64,000 bases of DNA from Sphaerisporangium krabiense (GCF_014200435.1 NZ_JACHBR010000001.1:5956001-6020000); one strand, 5' to 3'; counted from the stretch's first letter, positions 32,496-42,422 are shown. A program made the numbers and translations. The notes: generated by a model from the letters alone, not told the origin.

Positions 32496-33812
32496 TCACG
32501 GGCGTAGCAGGCGTGCCAGCGCGCGTGGTCTGAGCAGCGCCAGCGGGTCGCTCATCTGCATGGTCTTCAAGAACGCGGCACGCACGATGGGATCGTCGAC
32601 CGCACGGTCGTTGACCCGGCCGAGGGCGGCTCGGAGCAAGGGGGAGTGCAGGGGCGGCGCGGCCACCCACGGGGTGTCGGCGGACACCGCGAGACGCCAC
32701 GGCACGCTGGTGCGGGCGAACAGGCGCCGCTGGACGGTCCGGGCCGCGGCGGGGTCGGAGCGCAGGGCCGCGGCCTGACGCCGCAGCTCGATCGCCTGCA
32801 GGGCGGCCACGGTCATCCCCTGGCCGTAGACGGGGTTGAAGACGCACAACGCGTCCCCCATCACCAGCAGCCCGTCCGGCCAGGCCCGCACCCGGTCGTA
32901 GCGGCGGCGCAGGTTGGGCAGCCTGGTGTACCGGTAGACCCGGTGGCCGGGCGTGAGCCGTCCGACCAGGTCGTCGATGGCCGGGTTGCGCAGGACACGG
33001 GCGGCGTCGGCGTAGTCGGCCGCGGTCCGGGCGAGCATGTCGCCGCCGCGCCCGTACAGCATGATCAGGGCGCGGTCCCGTTCGCAGAAGACCACCCCGG
33101 CGCCGCGCCCGTGGTGTGCGGCGCTGCCCACCTCGTAGATCCCCGGGCAGTCGCGGCGGAGCGGCCCGTCGTAGTCCAGCCAGACCGTGCTGTAGGCGAC
33201 CCGGCCCTCGACGACCTGGTCGATCCCCCCGGCCCGGTGCAGGCCGGGAAGCCACTGGCGGAGCCGGGAGCCGCGCCCGCCGGCGTCCACGACCAGACCG
33301 GCCTCCCACCGCCGTGCCCCGTCGCCGTCCTGGACCTGGACGCCGGCGACCCCGCCCGCCGTGTCCGGGGTCAGGCCGACGGCCGATGTGCCGTCACAGA
33401 TCCGGACCCCTGGGAGGGCGCGGACCCGGGCGCGCAGGTGTTCCTCCAGGAAGGTGCGGGTGAAGGTCTGGATTCGCGTCCCCAACTGGAGCCGCGGGCT
33501 CTGCCGGGGGCCCGCGCACATCAGTACGTTCCCCAGGTCGTTGGTGGGGGCTCCGTCCGCGTGCAGTTCCTTGGCCAGCCCGGGCAGCAACGACTCCATC
33601 GCCTCGGCCCCGGCCGATAACAGCGCGTGCGGATGCGGGGACTGGGCGACCCCGCGCCGGAAGCCCTGCCCGTCGACCAGAGTGTCGCGTTCCACCACGA
33701 TCGTCTCATCGAAGGCGTCCGCCAGCGCGACCGCCGCCAGCAGCCCGCCGATGCCGCCGCCGATGACCACCGCCCGAGCCTTGGCATCCCGTGCCGACAC
33801 GCGCCACCTCAC
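32496..33812 (-). CDS. FAD-dependent monooxygenase/epoxidase-like oxidoreductase
   Basis: This 438-residue protein has the dinucleotide motif VVIGGGIGGLLAAVALAD at residues ~15-32 and the second FAD motif GDALCVFNPVYGQGMTVAAL in the last third, the pattern of class A flavoprotein monooxygenases and geranylgeranyl-reductase-like enzymes. These hydroxylate, epoxidise or reduce lipophilic or aromatic substrates. Start GTG 33812; GTG 33800 is about as good. The gene stands alone, so the pathway is unknown. Confidence 0.75.
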   Translation of the reverse strand: MRWRVSARDAKARAVVIGGGIGGLLAAVALADAFDETIVVERDTLVDGQGFRRGVAQSPHPHALLSAGAEAMESLLPGLAKELHADGAPTNDLGNVLMCAGPRQSPRLQLGTRIQTFTRTFLEEHLRARVRALPGVRICDGTSAVGLTPDTAGGVAGVQVQDGDGARRWEAGLVVDAGGRGSRLRQWLPGLHRAGGIDQVVEGRVAYSTVWLDYDGPLRRDCPGIYEVGSAAHHGRGAGVVFCERDRALIMLYGRGGDMLARTAADYADAARVLRNPAIDDLVGRLTPGHRVYRYTRLPNLRRRYDRVRAWPDGLLVMGDALCVFNPVYGQGMTVAALQAIELRRQAAALRSDPAAARTVQRRLFARTSVPWRLAVSADTPWVAAPPLHSPLLRAALGRVNDRAVDDPIVRAAFLKTMQMSDPLALLRPRALARLLRP

Positions 33813-34227
33813 TCACCCGCGAGCGGACATGAACGGCGGCACGCCGCCTCCGCTCGTCGCGACGAAACCGGCCATGTATTCGGACCGACTTCACCGTCCA
33901 TAGTCGGCTGATCACCGTCGGTCGTCAATGTGTGGAGGCCACGGAAACGGCTTCCAATTGGTGGCCGCGGGAGGCCGCAGGCTCAATGCGGCTCGTCTCC
34001 GAGGGCGATATTGGGATGTACTTCTGATTAGGCACTAAAAGGGGTATGCGCGACGCGGTGGAAAGGCCTGAAAGACCGCTTCTGTTCCTCGGTGAGCGGT
34101 CATAGATCGAAGTTATGGAAAGGCGGAGGGTGGCGCGGTTTCACGACCGGTGCCACGTTGAGAAAAGCCCGGCCGGCCAGGCTCCCCTCGGTCCTCGGTG
34201 AGGACCCCGTGAGAGGAGTCATCGCAC
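33813..34227. other. Divergent intergenic region
   Basis: This separates the divergent FAD-enzyme and M4 peptidase genes. I see no gene, strong palindrome or terminator. Promoters of both genes must lie here. Confidence 0.4.
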
Positions 34228-36606
34228 GTGAAACGCTTTACGAGCAGGGGGATCGTATCCGTCCTGGCGGGCGCCGCCATGGTTTCGGGCCTGTTGACGG
34301 CGCCCAGCGCCGCCGCGGCGATTCCCGCGGTGAAGCCGGCCGCGCCCGCGGGAGCGGCGGCGCCGTACGCGCCGCCGGACGACCAGGCGAAGGCGCGGGC
34401 CGTGGCTCTGGCCACGCGGACACTGGCCGGTGGGTCGGCCTTGGTCGAACGCTCGCCCGATGACCGGTTCGGGACGCCCCGGGCCGTCTTCGGCGCCGGC
34501 GGGCTGCAGTTCCTGTCGTTCCCCCGTGCCTACCGGGGCCTGCCGGTGTACGGGGGCGACGTCAACTTCATGATCAGCCGGGATGGCGGGACGCTGCACT
34601 ACGCCACCTCCGCCCAGCGGGCCGAGATCGACGTCGACGTCACGCCGAGGATCGACGCGGCGCGGGCGGCGGCGGTCGCCCGCACCGTGGCGGGCCCGGG
34701 GGCGACGATACGGTCCACGCGCCTGGTGGTGCACGCGACCGGGGCGAGCCCCCGGACGGCCTGGGAGGTCGTCGCGCAGGGCAGGAGCAGGGACGGCGTC
34801 CCGGCCGAGCCGCACGTGTTCGTGGACGCGGGCAGCGGCCAGGTCGTGGAGAGCTGGGACGCGGTCAGGCACGGGACCGGGCACTCGTACTTCAACGGGG
34901 ACCCGGTGCGGATCGACACCACCGCGAGCGAGACCGGGTACTCCCTGCGCGACCCGTCACGCCCCGGGATCGAGTGCAGCGCCGTCGGAAGGGTGTTCGA
35001 CGGCACGGACGACGACTGGGGCAACGGCACGGCCACCGACGTGGAGACCGCCTGCGTGGACACGCTGTTCGGCGTCCAGCGCGAGTGGGACATGCTGCGC
35101 GAGTGGACCGGCCGCAACGGCATCGACGGCCAGGGACGCGGGTTCCCCGCCATCGTGGGCTACAACATGCCCAATGCCACCTGGTCCGGCACCGAGGTCA
35201 ACATGGGCCGGAACACGGCCGGCAGCAAGCAGACCACCTCCCTCGACGTGGTCGGCCACGAGTACGGGCACGGGGTCTTCCAGTTCTCCGGGTCCGGCGG
35301 GGCCGGCGGCGACGGCTGGATGGCCGCGATGAACGAGTCCACCGGCGACATCCTGGGCGCGATGCTGGAGCACTACGTCGGGCATCCGGAGGCGCTGGAC
35401 GAGCCCGACTACCTGGTCGGCGAGGAGATCGACCTGTTCGGTACCGGGGCGATCCGCAACATGTACAACCCCGCGCAGATCGACGACCACCCGAACTGCT
35501 TCACCACGACGGCGCCGGACGCCCACCCGGGCTCGGGCCCGCAGAACCACTGGTTCTACCTGCTCGCCGAGGGCTCCAACCCCACCAACGGCAACCCGGC
35601 CAGCCCGACCTGCGACGGGACCCGGGTGACCGGCATCGGGATCCAGAAGGCCGGGAAGATCTTCGTCAACGCCCTGCAGATGAAGACCGCCTCCTGGGGT
35701 CCGGGCGCCGCCCGGCTGGCGACGATCCAGGCCGCGTACGCGCTCTTCCCCAACTCCTGCACGGAGATGAACGCGGTCAAGGCGGCCTGGTCGGCGGTGA
35801 ACGTGCCCACCCAGCCGGGCGAGCTCATCGTGGAGTGCTGGCCGGAGTCGTTCGACCTGAGCCTTTCCCCCGCACAGGGCACGGTCGTGGCCGGTCAGTC
35901 GGCGACCAGGACCGTCGTCCAGACCCGGACCCTGCAGGGGCCGCCCCCGCAGGTCACGTTGTCGACCGCCGGAGTTCCCGACGGGATCACGGTGAGCATC
36001 GCCCCGGGGCAGGTCACCGCGGGCGGCACCGCGCAGGTGACGATCACGACGCGGCCGGACGTGCCGCCCGGCCTCTACCGGTTCCAGGTGGTCGGGACGG
36101 CGGGGCCGATCACCCAGCGCGCTCCTTTCGACCTGACGGTGATCACGCTTCCGCCGAAGATTCTGATCACGGTCCAGCCGCACACGGTGGTGCTCGACCA
36201 GGAGCTGAAGGGTTCGGCGACGCTGCTGTCCGGTCCGTCCGGCGGCACTCCGATCCCCCTGCGGCTGTCGGCGTCCGGGGGCCCGCCCGGGATGACGGTC
36301 GGCTTCACACCGGCCGAGATCACCGCGGGACAGAGCTCCGCCATCGCGATCGCGGCGACGCGGAGCACCCCGCCGGGGACGTACCAGGTGACGTTGCAGG
36401 CGATCGGAGATGTGGCGGCGACGGCGGCGCTGACGGTCCAGGTGCCGGAGCGGGGACCACGCCCGCAGGCCTGGCGGCCGTACACCCGCTACCAGGTCGG
36501 CGACCGCGTCACGTATGACGGGCAGGTGTACCGCTGCCTCCGGACGCACGTCTCGCAGCCGGGCCGCACACCGCCGAGGACGCCGGCGTTGTGGGCGCGG
36601 GTGTGA
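34228..36606 (+). CDS. Secreted M4 (thermolysin-family) metallopeptidase with C-terminal chitin-binding module
   Basis: This protein has 792 residues: a Sec signal (SVLAGAAMVSGLLTA), a FTP/PepSY-type propeptide to ~210, then the M4 catalytic domain with HEYGH (344-348) and the downstream NESTGD carrying Glu370 as third zinc ligand. After ~540 come two Ig-like beta domains (LSLSPAQGTVVAGQSATRTV and ITVQPHTVVLDQELKGSATL) and a CBM5/12 module (YTRYQVGDRVTYDGQVYRC) like that of the LPMO at 16365. It would degrade proteins, probably attached to chitin such as fungal walls or insect cuticle. The propeptide should keep it inactive until secreted. Monocistronic. Confidence 0.9.
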   Translation: MKRFTSRGIVSVLAGAAMVSGLLTAPSAAAAIPAVKPAAPAGAAAPYAPPDDQAKARAVALATRTLAGGSALVERSPDDRFGTPRAVFGAGGLQFLSFPRAYRGLPVYGGDVNFMISRDGGTLHYATSAQRAEIDVDVTPRIDAARAAAVARTVAGPGATIRSTRLVVHATGASPRTAWEVVAQGRSRDGVPAEPHVFVDAGSGQVVESWDAVRHGTGHSYFNGDPVRIDTTASETGYSLRDPSRPGIECSAVGRVFDGTDDDWGNGTATDVETACVDTLFGVQREWDMLREWTGRNGIDGQGRGFPAIVGYNMPNATWSGTEVNMGRNTAGSKQTTSLDVVGHEYGHGVFQFSGSGGAGGDGWMAAMNESTGDILGAMLEHYVGHPEALDEPDYLVGEEIDLFGTGAIRNMYNPAQIDDHPNCFTTTAPDAHPGSGPQNHWFYLLAEGSNPTNGNPASPTCDGTRVTGIGIQKAGKIFVNALQMKTASWGPGAARLATIQAAYALFPNSCTEMNAVKAAWSAVNVPTQPGELIVECWPESFDLSLSPAQGTVVAGQSATRTVVQTRTLQGPPPQVTLSTAGVPDGITVSIAPGQVTAGGTAQVTITTRPDVPPGLYRFQVVGTAGPITQRAPFDLTVITLPPKILITVQPHTVVLDQELKGSATLLSGPSGGTPIPLRLSASGGPPGMTVGFTPAEITAGQSSAIAIAATRSTPPGTYQVTLQAIGDVAATAALTVQVPERGPRPQAWRPYTRYQVGDRVTYDGQVYRCLRTHVSQPGRTPPRTPALWARV

Positions 36607-36635
36607 TGACCTGACCCGTTCGTGCCGAGCGGTCC

Positions 36636-36678
36636 GCCCGCCGGCCCGCGCGTCCGTTCAGGACCGCGGGCGGCGGGC
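36636..36678. terminator. GC-rich hairpin at the M4 peptidase/TetR convergence
   Basis: GCCCGCCGGCCCGCG (36636-36650) pairs with CGCGGGCGGCGGGC (36665-36678) with one bulge. It covers the stop of the TetR gene. Confidence 0.4.
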
Positions 36679-37365
36679 GGCCGCCTCGATCTCCTCGGCG
36701 ACGCGCCACAGGGGCGTGCGACGCGAGGTGACCACGACGAGCACCTCGTCGCAGGGGGCGTCGTCCCCGGCCGCGTCGCCGTCCATCCAGGTGCGCAACG
36801 CCTGAGTCACCTCGGCCATCGCGGTGGCGAGCCGCGCGCGGGCGTCGCCGTCGCCGCCCGCGCGCAGCCAGCTCCGCAGCACGTGGTTGTGCGCGGCCAC
36901 GAAGGCGGCGGCGGCCATCTCGTGGCGGAGCCGGTACGCCTCCCGGTCCTCCTCCGGGCGGCGGGCGTCCAGGTACTCGGAGAAGGCCCGCTGGTAGCCG
37001 CTGGTGGCGGCGATCTCCCACTGCCGCAGGGCGGGGACCCGGCGGGTCAGCTCGTAGCGCCGTACGGCCGTCTCCGGGTCCTCGGCGTACATGTCCAGCA
37101 CGATCCGCACCGCGTCGGCGATCACCTGGAGCGGCGACCGCAGGGGAGAGGCGTCCTCCAGGTACTCGGCCACGCGCCGCAGGCACGCGGTGTGGTCGGG
37201 GAGGATGGCGTCCTCCTTGCTGCGGAAGTACCGGAAGAAGGTGCGCCTGGCGACTCCGGCGGCCTTGGCGATCTCGTCCACGGTCGTCTCGTCGAACCCG
37301 GTGGCGAGGGAGAGGCCGATCGCCGCCGACATCAGCTCCCGGCGTACGTCCCGCTTCGGCGGCAT
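36658..37365 (-). CDS. TetR/AcrR-family regulator
   Basis: ATG 37365 behind GGGAGGG gives 235 residues with a classic TetR helix-turn-helix (TTVDEIAKAAGVARRTFFRY at ~30-50) and a C-terminal ligand domain. A longer frame exists upstream but has no ribosome site and would run into the operators. It is divergent from the iron-sulfur oxidoreductase gene, with four related repeats in the gap, so it most likely represses that gene and itself. Confidence 0.85.
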   Translation of the reverse strand: MPPKRDVRRELMSAAIGLSLATGFDETTVDEIAKAAGVARRTFFRYFRSKEDAILPDHTACLRRVAEYLEDASPLRSPLQVIADAVRIVLDMYAEDPETAVRRYELTRRVPALRQWEIAATSGYQRAFSEYLDARRPEEDREAYRLRHEMAAAAFVAAHNHVLRSWLRAGGDGDARARLATAMAEVTQALRTWMDGDAAGDDAPCDEVLVVVTSRRTPLWRVAEEIEAAARRPRS

Positions 37366-37407
37366 CCGGTCCCTCCCGTGGTGAACGCACCGCGCTCTTT
37401 CCAGTGT

Positions 37408-37482
37408 GGCACTGAATGCCTTAACATACGGCACTTAGTGCATTTTATGCGACGTAGTGCATTACATGCGATACTTAGTGCA
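37408..37482. promoter_or_regulatory. Array of four TetR-type operator repeats
   Basis: GGCACTGAATGCC (37408-37420), GGCACTTAGTGCA (37430-37442), TGCGACGTAGTGCA (37448-37461) and TGCGATACTTAGTGCA (37467-37482) share a CACTNAGTGC-type core. They are spaced 19-22 bases centre to centre, about two helical turns. They fill the gap between the divergent tetR and oxidoreductase genes. Confidence 0.7.
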
Positions 37483-37550
37483 TCAGTGGATAGAGGGGAC
37501 GAGCACATGGGCCTGCCCGGTCGTTCAGCGCGGCGAGACTGGAGAGACCA

Positions 37551-39674
37551 GTGCTCTGGATAGCGGTCGCGATCGCCGGCCTCGCCGCCACCGCCGTCAC
37601 CGCCCTCGTGGCAGGCCGGCGCGTGCTGTTCCTCCACCGGCTCGCCACCAGCGGCCAGCCCGCCCCCGAGCGGATCGAGTACGCGAGGACGCACGTCGGC
37701 GCGGAGGTCAAGGCGCAGCTCGTCGAGGTCTTCGGGCAGAAGAAGCTGCTGAAGTGGACGCCGTCCGGCACGGCGCACTTCTTCGTGATGTGGGCGTTCT
37801 TCATCCTCGCCACCGTCTACCTCGAGGCGTACGGCGCGCTCGTCCAAGGCGCGGTCACCGGCACGCCCGACTTCCACATCCCGCTCATCGGCACCTGGCC
37901 CGTGCTGGGCTTCCTGCAGGACTTCATCGCGGTCGCGGCGCTGTGCGGCCTGATCGCCTTCACCGCCATCCGCGTCAAGAACTCGCCGAAGAAGCTCGGC
38001 CGCGGCTCCCGGTTCTCCGGCTCGCACCTCGGCGGCGCCTGGCTCACGCTGTTCATGATCTTCAACGTGATCTGGACGATGTTCCTGTTCCGTGGCGCGG
38101 CCGTCAACACCGGCAACTTCCCGTACCGGTCGGGCGCCTTCGCCTCCGACCTCGTCGCCGGGATCCTGCCGCGCAGCGAGGCGCTGGAGGCGGTGGGGCT
38201 GCTGCTGCACATCGGCGTGATGCTGGTGTTCCTGGTGCTCGTGGTGAACTCCAAGCACCTGCACATCTTCACCGCGCCGCTGAACGTGCTGTTCTCCCGC
38301 CGTCCCGACGGTCTCGGCGCGGCCCAGCCGATGCGCAGCGGCGGCAAGCTGCTCGACTTCGAGGAGGCCGACCCCGAGACCGACGTCTTCGGCCGCGGGA
38401 AGATCCAGGACACCACCTGGAAGGGGTTCCTGGACTTCTACACCTGCACCGAGTGCGGCCGGTGCCAGTCGCAGTGCCCCGCCTGGAACACCGACAAGCC
38501 GCTGTCGCCCAAGATGCTGATCCTGGACCAGCGCGACCACGCCCTCGCGGCCGCCCCGTACCTGCTGGCGGGGGACGCCGAGCGCGAGAACTTCCCGGAG
38601 GACGTGCTCGCGTTGCTCGACAAGCCGCTGGTCGGCGAGGACGGGGTCATCCACCCCGACGTGCTGTGGTCGTGTACCAACTGCGGCGCGTGCGTCGAGC
38701 AGTGCCCCGTGGACATCGAGCACATCGACCATATCCTCGACATGCGCCGCTACCAGGTCATGATCGAGTCGGCCTTCCCGTCCGAGGCCGGGGTGATGCT
38801 GAAGAACCTGGAGAACAAGGGCAACCCCTGGGGCCTGCCCGAGGGCAAGCGCGCCGACTGGATCGAGGAGCTGGACTTCGAGGTCACGATCGTCGACGAG
38901 AAGATGCCCGAGGACACGGAGTACCTGTTCTGGGTGGGCTGCGCCGGCGCGCTGGAGGACCGGGCCAAGAAGACCACCAAGGCCGTGGCCGAGCTGCTGC
39001 ACATCGCCGGAGTGAAGTTCGCGGTGCTGGGCCCGATGGAGGCCTGCACCGGCGACCCGGCCCGCCGCCTGGGCATGGAGTTCGTGTTCACCATGCTGGC
39101 TCAGCAGAACATCGAGACGTTGAACGAGGCGGGGGTGAGGAAGATCGTGGCGACCTGCCCGCACTGCTTCAACACCCTGGCCAATGAGTACCCGCAGCTG
39201 GGCGGTCACTTCGAGGTGGTACACCACACCCAGCTGCTGGCGCACCTGGTCGAGGCGGGCAAGCTGACGCCGGTGACGCCGATCGAGGAGAAGATCACCT
39301 ATCACGATCCGTGTTTCCTGGGGCGGCACAACAAGGTGTACGCCCAGCCGCGCGACATCATGGCGACGGTGCCAGGGGTGCGGACCCAGGAGATGCACCG
39401 GTGCAAGGAGCGGGGGTTCTGTTGTGGCGCGGGCGGGGCGCGGATGTGGATGGAGGAGCGGATCGGTAAGCGGATCAACACCGAGCGGGTGGATGAGGCG
39501 CTGACCACCGATCCCGACACCGTGTCCACCGCGTGCCCGTTCTGCCTGGTGATGCTGGGGGACGCGATCAACGAGAAGAAGAACACCGGCCAGGCCAAGG
39601 AAACCCTGGAAGTCGTCGACGTCGCCCAGCTGCTCATCAAGTCCGTCAAGGGGGAGCCGGCGCCCACCCCCTGA
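37551..39674 (+). CDS. Membrane (Fe-S)-binding oxidoreductase with CCG domains
   Basis: This 707-residue protein has about six N-terminal membrane helices (residues 1-245, NarI/cytochrome-b-like), two 4Fe-4S motifs (CTECGRCQSQCP at ~299-310 and CTNCGACVEQCP at ~376-387), and two cysteine-rich CCG domains, the second ending in CCGAGGARMW near 624. This is the architecture of the HdrD/GlpC-like oxidoreductases common in actinomycetes, often linked to fatty-acid or quinone electron transfer. GTG start with GGAGAG upstream. Control by the divergent TetR regulator is likely. The electron donor is unknown. Confidence 0.85.
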   Translation: MLWIAVAIAGLAATAVTALVAGRRVLFLHRLATSGQPAPERIEYARTHVGAEVKAQLVEVFGQKKLLKWTPSGTAHFFVMWAFFILATVYLEAYGALVQGAVTGTPDFHIPLIGTWPVLGFLQDFIAVAALCGLIAFTAIRVKNSPKKLGRGSRFSGSHLGGAWLTLFMIFNVIWTMFLFRGAAVNTGNFPYRSGAFASDLVAGILPRSEALEAVGLLLHIGVMLVFLVLVVNSKHLHIFTAPLNVLFSRRPDGLGAAQPMRSGGKLLDFEEADPETDVFGRGKIQDTTWKGFLDFYTCTECGRCQSQCPAWNTDKPLSPKMLILDQRDHALAAAPYLLAGDAERENFPEDVLALLDKPLVGEDGVIHPDVLWSCTNCGACVEQCPVDIEHIDHILDMRRYQVMIESAFPSEAGVMLKNLENKGNPWGLPEGKRADWIEELDFEVTIVDEKMPEDTEYLFWVGCAGALEDRAKKTTKAVAELLHIAGVKFAVLGPMEACTGDPARRLGMEFVFTMLAQQNIETLNEAGVRKIVATCPHCFNTLANEYPQLGGHFEVVHHTQLLAHLVEAGKLTPVTPIEEKITYHDPCFLGRHNKVYAQPRDIMATVPGVRTQEMHRCKERGFCCGAGGARMWMEERIGKRINTERVDEALTTDPDTVSTACPFCLVMLGDAINEKKNTGQAKETLEVVDVAQLLIKSVKGEPAPTP

Positions 39675-39675
39675 T

Positions 39676-39699
39676 CGCCCCGCGCGAGCGCGCGGGGCG
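39676..39699. terminator. Bidirectional GC hairpin terminator
   Basis: CGCCCCGCGCG pairs with CGCGCGGGGCG (11 pairs, 2-base loop) between convergent stops at 39674 and 39705. Confidence 0.8.
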
Positions 39700-39704
39700 C
39701 CGGG

Positions 39705-41576
39705 TCACCCGCGCGCGTCGGCGGCGAGGGCGTCCGAGGCGTACCCCCGGGCCTGCTCCTCGGCCGGCTCGCCGGTGGGCTCCTCCGTCAGGAAGCCGCC
39801 GGACTGGTGGTGCCACAGGCGGGCGTACGGCCCCTGGGCCCGGAGGAGCTCGCGGTGGTCGCCCTGCTCCACGATGCGTCCCTGGTCGAGCACGACCAGG
39901 CGGTCCATGCGGACGACGGTGCTCAGCCGGTGCGCGACCACGAGCGCGGTGCGGTCGCGCATCAGGGTCCACAGCGCCTCCTGGACGAGGATCTCGCTCT
40001 CGGAGTCCAGCGCGCTGGTGGCCTCGTCCAGCAGGAGGATCGGCGCGTCGCGCAGGATGGCGCGGGCCAGGGCGACGCGCTGCCGCTGCCCGCCGGACAG
40101 CTTGACGCCGCGTTCCCCGACCAGGGTGTCGAAGCCGTCCGGCAGGGCTTCGGCGAACTCCGTGACGTGCGCCGCCCGCGCCGCCTGGAGGATCTCGGCC
40201 TCGGTGGCGCCCGGCCGGGCGAAGGCGATGTTGTCGCGCAGCGACCGGTGGAACATGGCGGGATCCTGGGGGACGTACGCGATCATGCCGCGCAGGTCGG
40301 CCTGGCGGAGCCGGGAGATGTCCTGGCCGCCGATGAGAATGCGGCCGCCCTGGATGTCCATGAGGCGGAGCAGCAACCGGGTGAGCGTGGTCTTCCCGCC
40401 GCCGGACCGGCCGACCAGGCCGATCTTGGTGCCCGCCGGGATGGACAGGTTCAGGCCGTCGAACAGGAGCGGATGACCGGCGTGCGCGAACGACACCCGC
40501 TCGAACCGGACACTGGTGTCGGCGGGCCGCAGCGGTTGCGGGTCGGCGGGGTCGACCACGTTCGGCGGCGTGAGGAGGAGCTCGGCGAACTGGGCCGACT
40601 CGGTGAGCACGCTCTCCAGGCGCCGGTAGATCTGGTTGAACTCGAACATGATGCCGATCGCGTTCGAGTAGTACGTGAACGTCACCACGATCGCCTCCAC
40701 GCCCAGCCCGCCGCGCAGCGCGACGGCGATGAGCAGGCCGACGGTGCTGGTCAGCACCGACAGGGGCGCGACGACCGTGTCCACCCGCAGGTTGCCGTAG
40801 TCCCAGGAGCGCAGCGACAGCCTGCGCTGCTCGGCGAGGCGGGCGCGGTGCTCCACCTCCTCGCGGTCCTCCGCCGCGAACGCGCGCACGCTGTCCATGT
40901 TGGCCAGCACGTCGGCGACGTGCCCGGACACCCGCACCTTGGCGGCCTCGCGCTCGTCCACGAGCTTCTGGCGGCGGCGGATGAGCGGAGCGATGAGGAA
41001 GCCGGTGACGACGATGAGGCCCACGAGCACGAAGACCAGCAGCGGGTGGTACCGCCACAGCACCACCGAGGCGAACCCCAGCGGCACCACCTTGGCGACG
41101 ATCGCGAACGTGAGCGTGTCCGTGAAGCCCTCGAACCCGCTGGAGAAGCTCAGCACCCGCTTGGTGAGCGAGCCGGCGAAGTTGTCGTGGAAGAACGCGG
41201 CGTCCTTGGCCAGCAGCTCGCGCATGCCCATCGCGGCGAGACCCTCGATGCCCCGGGCCTCCGTGCGGTTCACGAAGTGCAGGGCCAGCCGCCACACCAC
41301 CTCGCCGGTGAGCAGCAGCGCGCCGAAGCCGAGCACGTACGGCAGGAGCGCGGCGGCGGTGCCCTCCCCGCCCGCCGACAGGTGCCCGACGATCCCGCCG
41401 ACGGCCAGCGGCGCCAGGTAGAACAGGCAGATGTTGCCGACCGCGGGCAGGACCAGGCCGGGCGCCGTTGTGCGCCACTGCCTGCGCAGTTCGCCGCCGT
41501 AGTAGCGAAGCGTCAGCAGCACGGCCGACCTTCGCGTGGACGGTTTCCTCTTGGAGAAATCGAGTAATCCGAGCAC
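39705..41576 (-). CDS. ABC exporter, fused permease and ATPase (lipid A/multidrug type)
   Basis: GTG 41576 behind a GGAGGGGCGGGGG stretch gives 623 residues. A six-helix ABC transmembrane domain (~1-330) is followed by a nucleotide-binding domain with Walker A GRSGGGKTT, signature LSGGQRQR, Walker B ILLLDEATSALD and the H-loop VVAHRLST. All catalytic residues are present, so a homodimer would be active. Extra N-terminal in-frame codons exist but lack a ribosome site. Substrate unknown; single gene. Confidence 0.85.
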   Translation of the reverse strand: MLGLLDFSKRKPSTRRSAVLLTLRYYGGELRRQWRTTAPGLVLPAVGNICLFYLAPLAVGGIVGHLSAGGEGTAAALLPYVLGFGALLLTGEVVWRLALHFVNRTEARGIEGLAAMGMRELLAKDAAFFHDNFAGSLTKRVLSFSSGFEGFTDTLTFAIVAKVVPLGFASVVLWRYHPLLVFVLVGLIVVTGFLIAPLIRRRQKLVDEREAAKVRVSGHVADVLANMDSVRAFAAEDREEVEHRARLAEQRRLSLRSWDYGNLRVDTVVAPLSVLTSTVGLLIAVALRGGLGVEAIVVTFTYYSNAIGIMFEFNQIYRRLESVLTESAQFAELLLTPPNVVDPADPQPLRPADTSVRFERVSFAHAGHPLLFDGLNLSIPAGTKIGLVGRSGGGKTTLTRLLLRLMDIQGGRILIGGQDISRLRQADLRGMIAYVPQDPAMFHRSLRDNIAFARPGATEAEILQAARAAHVTEFAEALPDGFDTLVGERGVKLSGGQRQRVALARAILRDAPILLLDEATSALDSESEILVQEALWTLMRDRTALVVAHRLSTVVRMDRLVVLDQGRIVEQGDHRELLRAQGPYARLWHHQSGGFLTEEPTGEPAEEQARGYASDALAADARG

Positions 41577-41850
41577 AGCCCCCGCCCCTCCGAATACACG
41601 CCGCCATGGCCATGCTGACGCAGAGCCGGGGGAAGGAGCCAATGATTTTCCGCCGGTCCGGCGGCCGGGAGAACGGGTTCGTCGCGTCTCGCGGAGCGGA
41701 CGCGTATGCGAATGCGGAGCTCATGAGCTGTTCGAGGGCCCGTGGAAGCACGGCCGTGTGGATACCGAAACGATATGGGATTGCTGAATCTCCGATGAAC
41801 GCCCTCAATAGGATGGATTCCGGTCATGTCCCGTATTCAGGAGTATCTCT

Positions 41851-42321
41851 GTGCGTATCCGCCCTGTGCTCACGGCCGCCGTCCTGGCCGCCGGCCTGCT
41901 GGTCGTGTCACAGCCCGCCCACGCGGCGGCCCCGGCCGTCCAGATCGCCAAGATCTACTATGACTCGCCCGGTTCGCCGGACAACGGCGCGAACAGCAGT
42001 CTGAACGGCGAGTACGTGCAGATCAGGAATTACGCGAAGAAGGCCGTCACTCTCAAGGGCTGGACCATGCGCGACACGACCCGGCAGGCCGGTCACGTCT
42101 ACACGTTCGGCGCGTTCACCCTCGGAGCCGGGAAGACCGTCACCCTGCGCACCGGTAAGGGAAAGGACACCGCCACCACCCTCTACTGGGGCAGGAGCGG
42201 AGGAACTTTCGCCTATATCTGGAATCAGGACAAGGACACCGCATACCTGCGAAACGCCTCCGGCGCCCTGGTGGACTCCTGCTCCTACAACTCCACCCAG
42301 GCCGCCTACAAACTCTGCTGA
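41851..42321 (+). CDS. Secreted lamin-tail-domain (LTD) protein
   Basis: This 156-residue protein has GTG start with AGGAG upstream and a Sec signal (VLTAAVLAAGLLVVSQPAHA). The mature part matches the bacterial lamin-tail domain: IAKIYYDSPGSPDN, NGEYVQIRNYAKKAVTLKGW, then a Gly-rich TFGAFTLGAGKTVTLRTG strand and DTAYLRNASGALVDS. LTD proteins are extracellular Ig-fold modules, sometimes associated with nucleases or surface attachment. Here the domain stands alone. Confidence 0.85.
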   Translation: MRIRPVLTAAVLAAGLLVVSQPAHAAAPAVQIAKIYYDSPGSPDNGANSSLNGEYVQIRNYAKKAVTLKGWTMRDTTRQAGHVYTFGAFTLGAGKTVTLRTGKGKDTATTLYWGRSGGTFAYIWNQDKDTAYLRNASGALVDSCSYNSTQAAYKLC

Positions 42322-42422
42322 CCCCGTCCGGGCGCCACGCGCACGGAACAAAAGCCGCGCGGCAGGTGGCGGGTCGCGCCCGGCCGGTGCCCGTGCGCAC
42401 TGGCTGTGGCGCACACCGAGCG

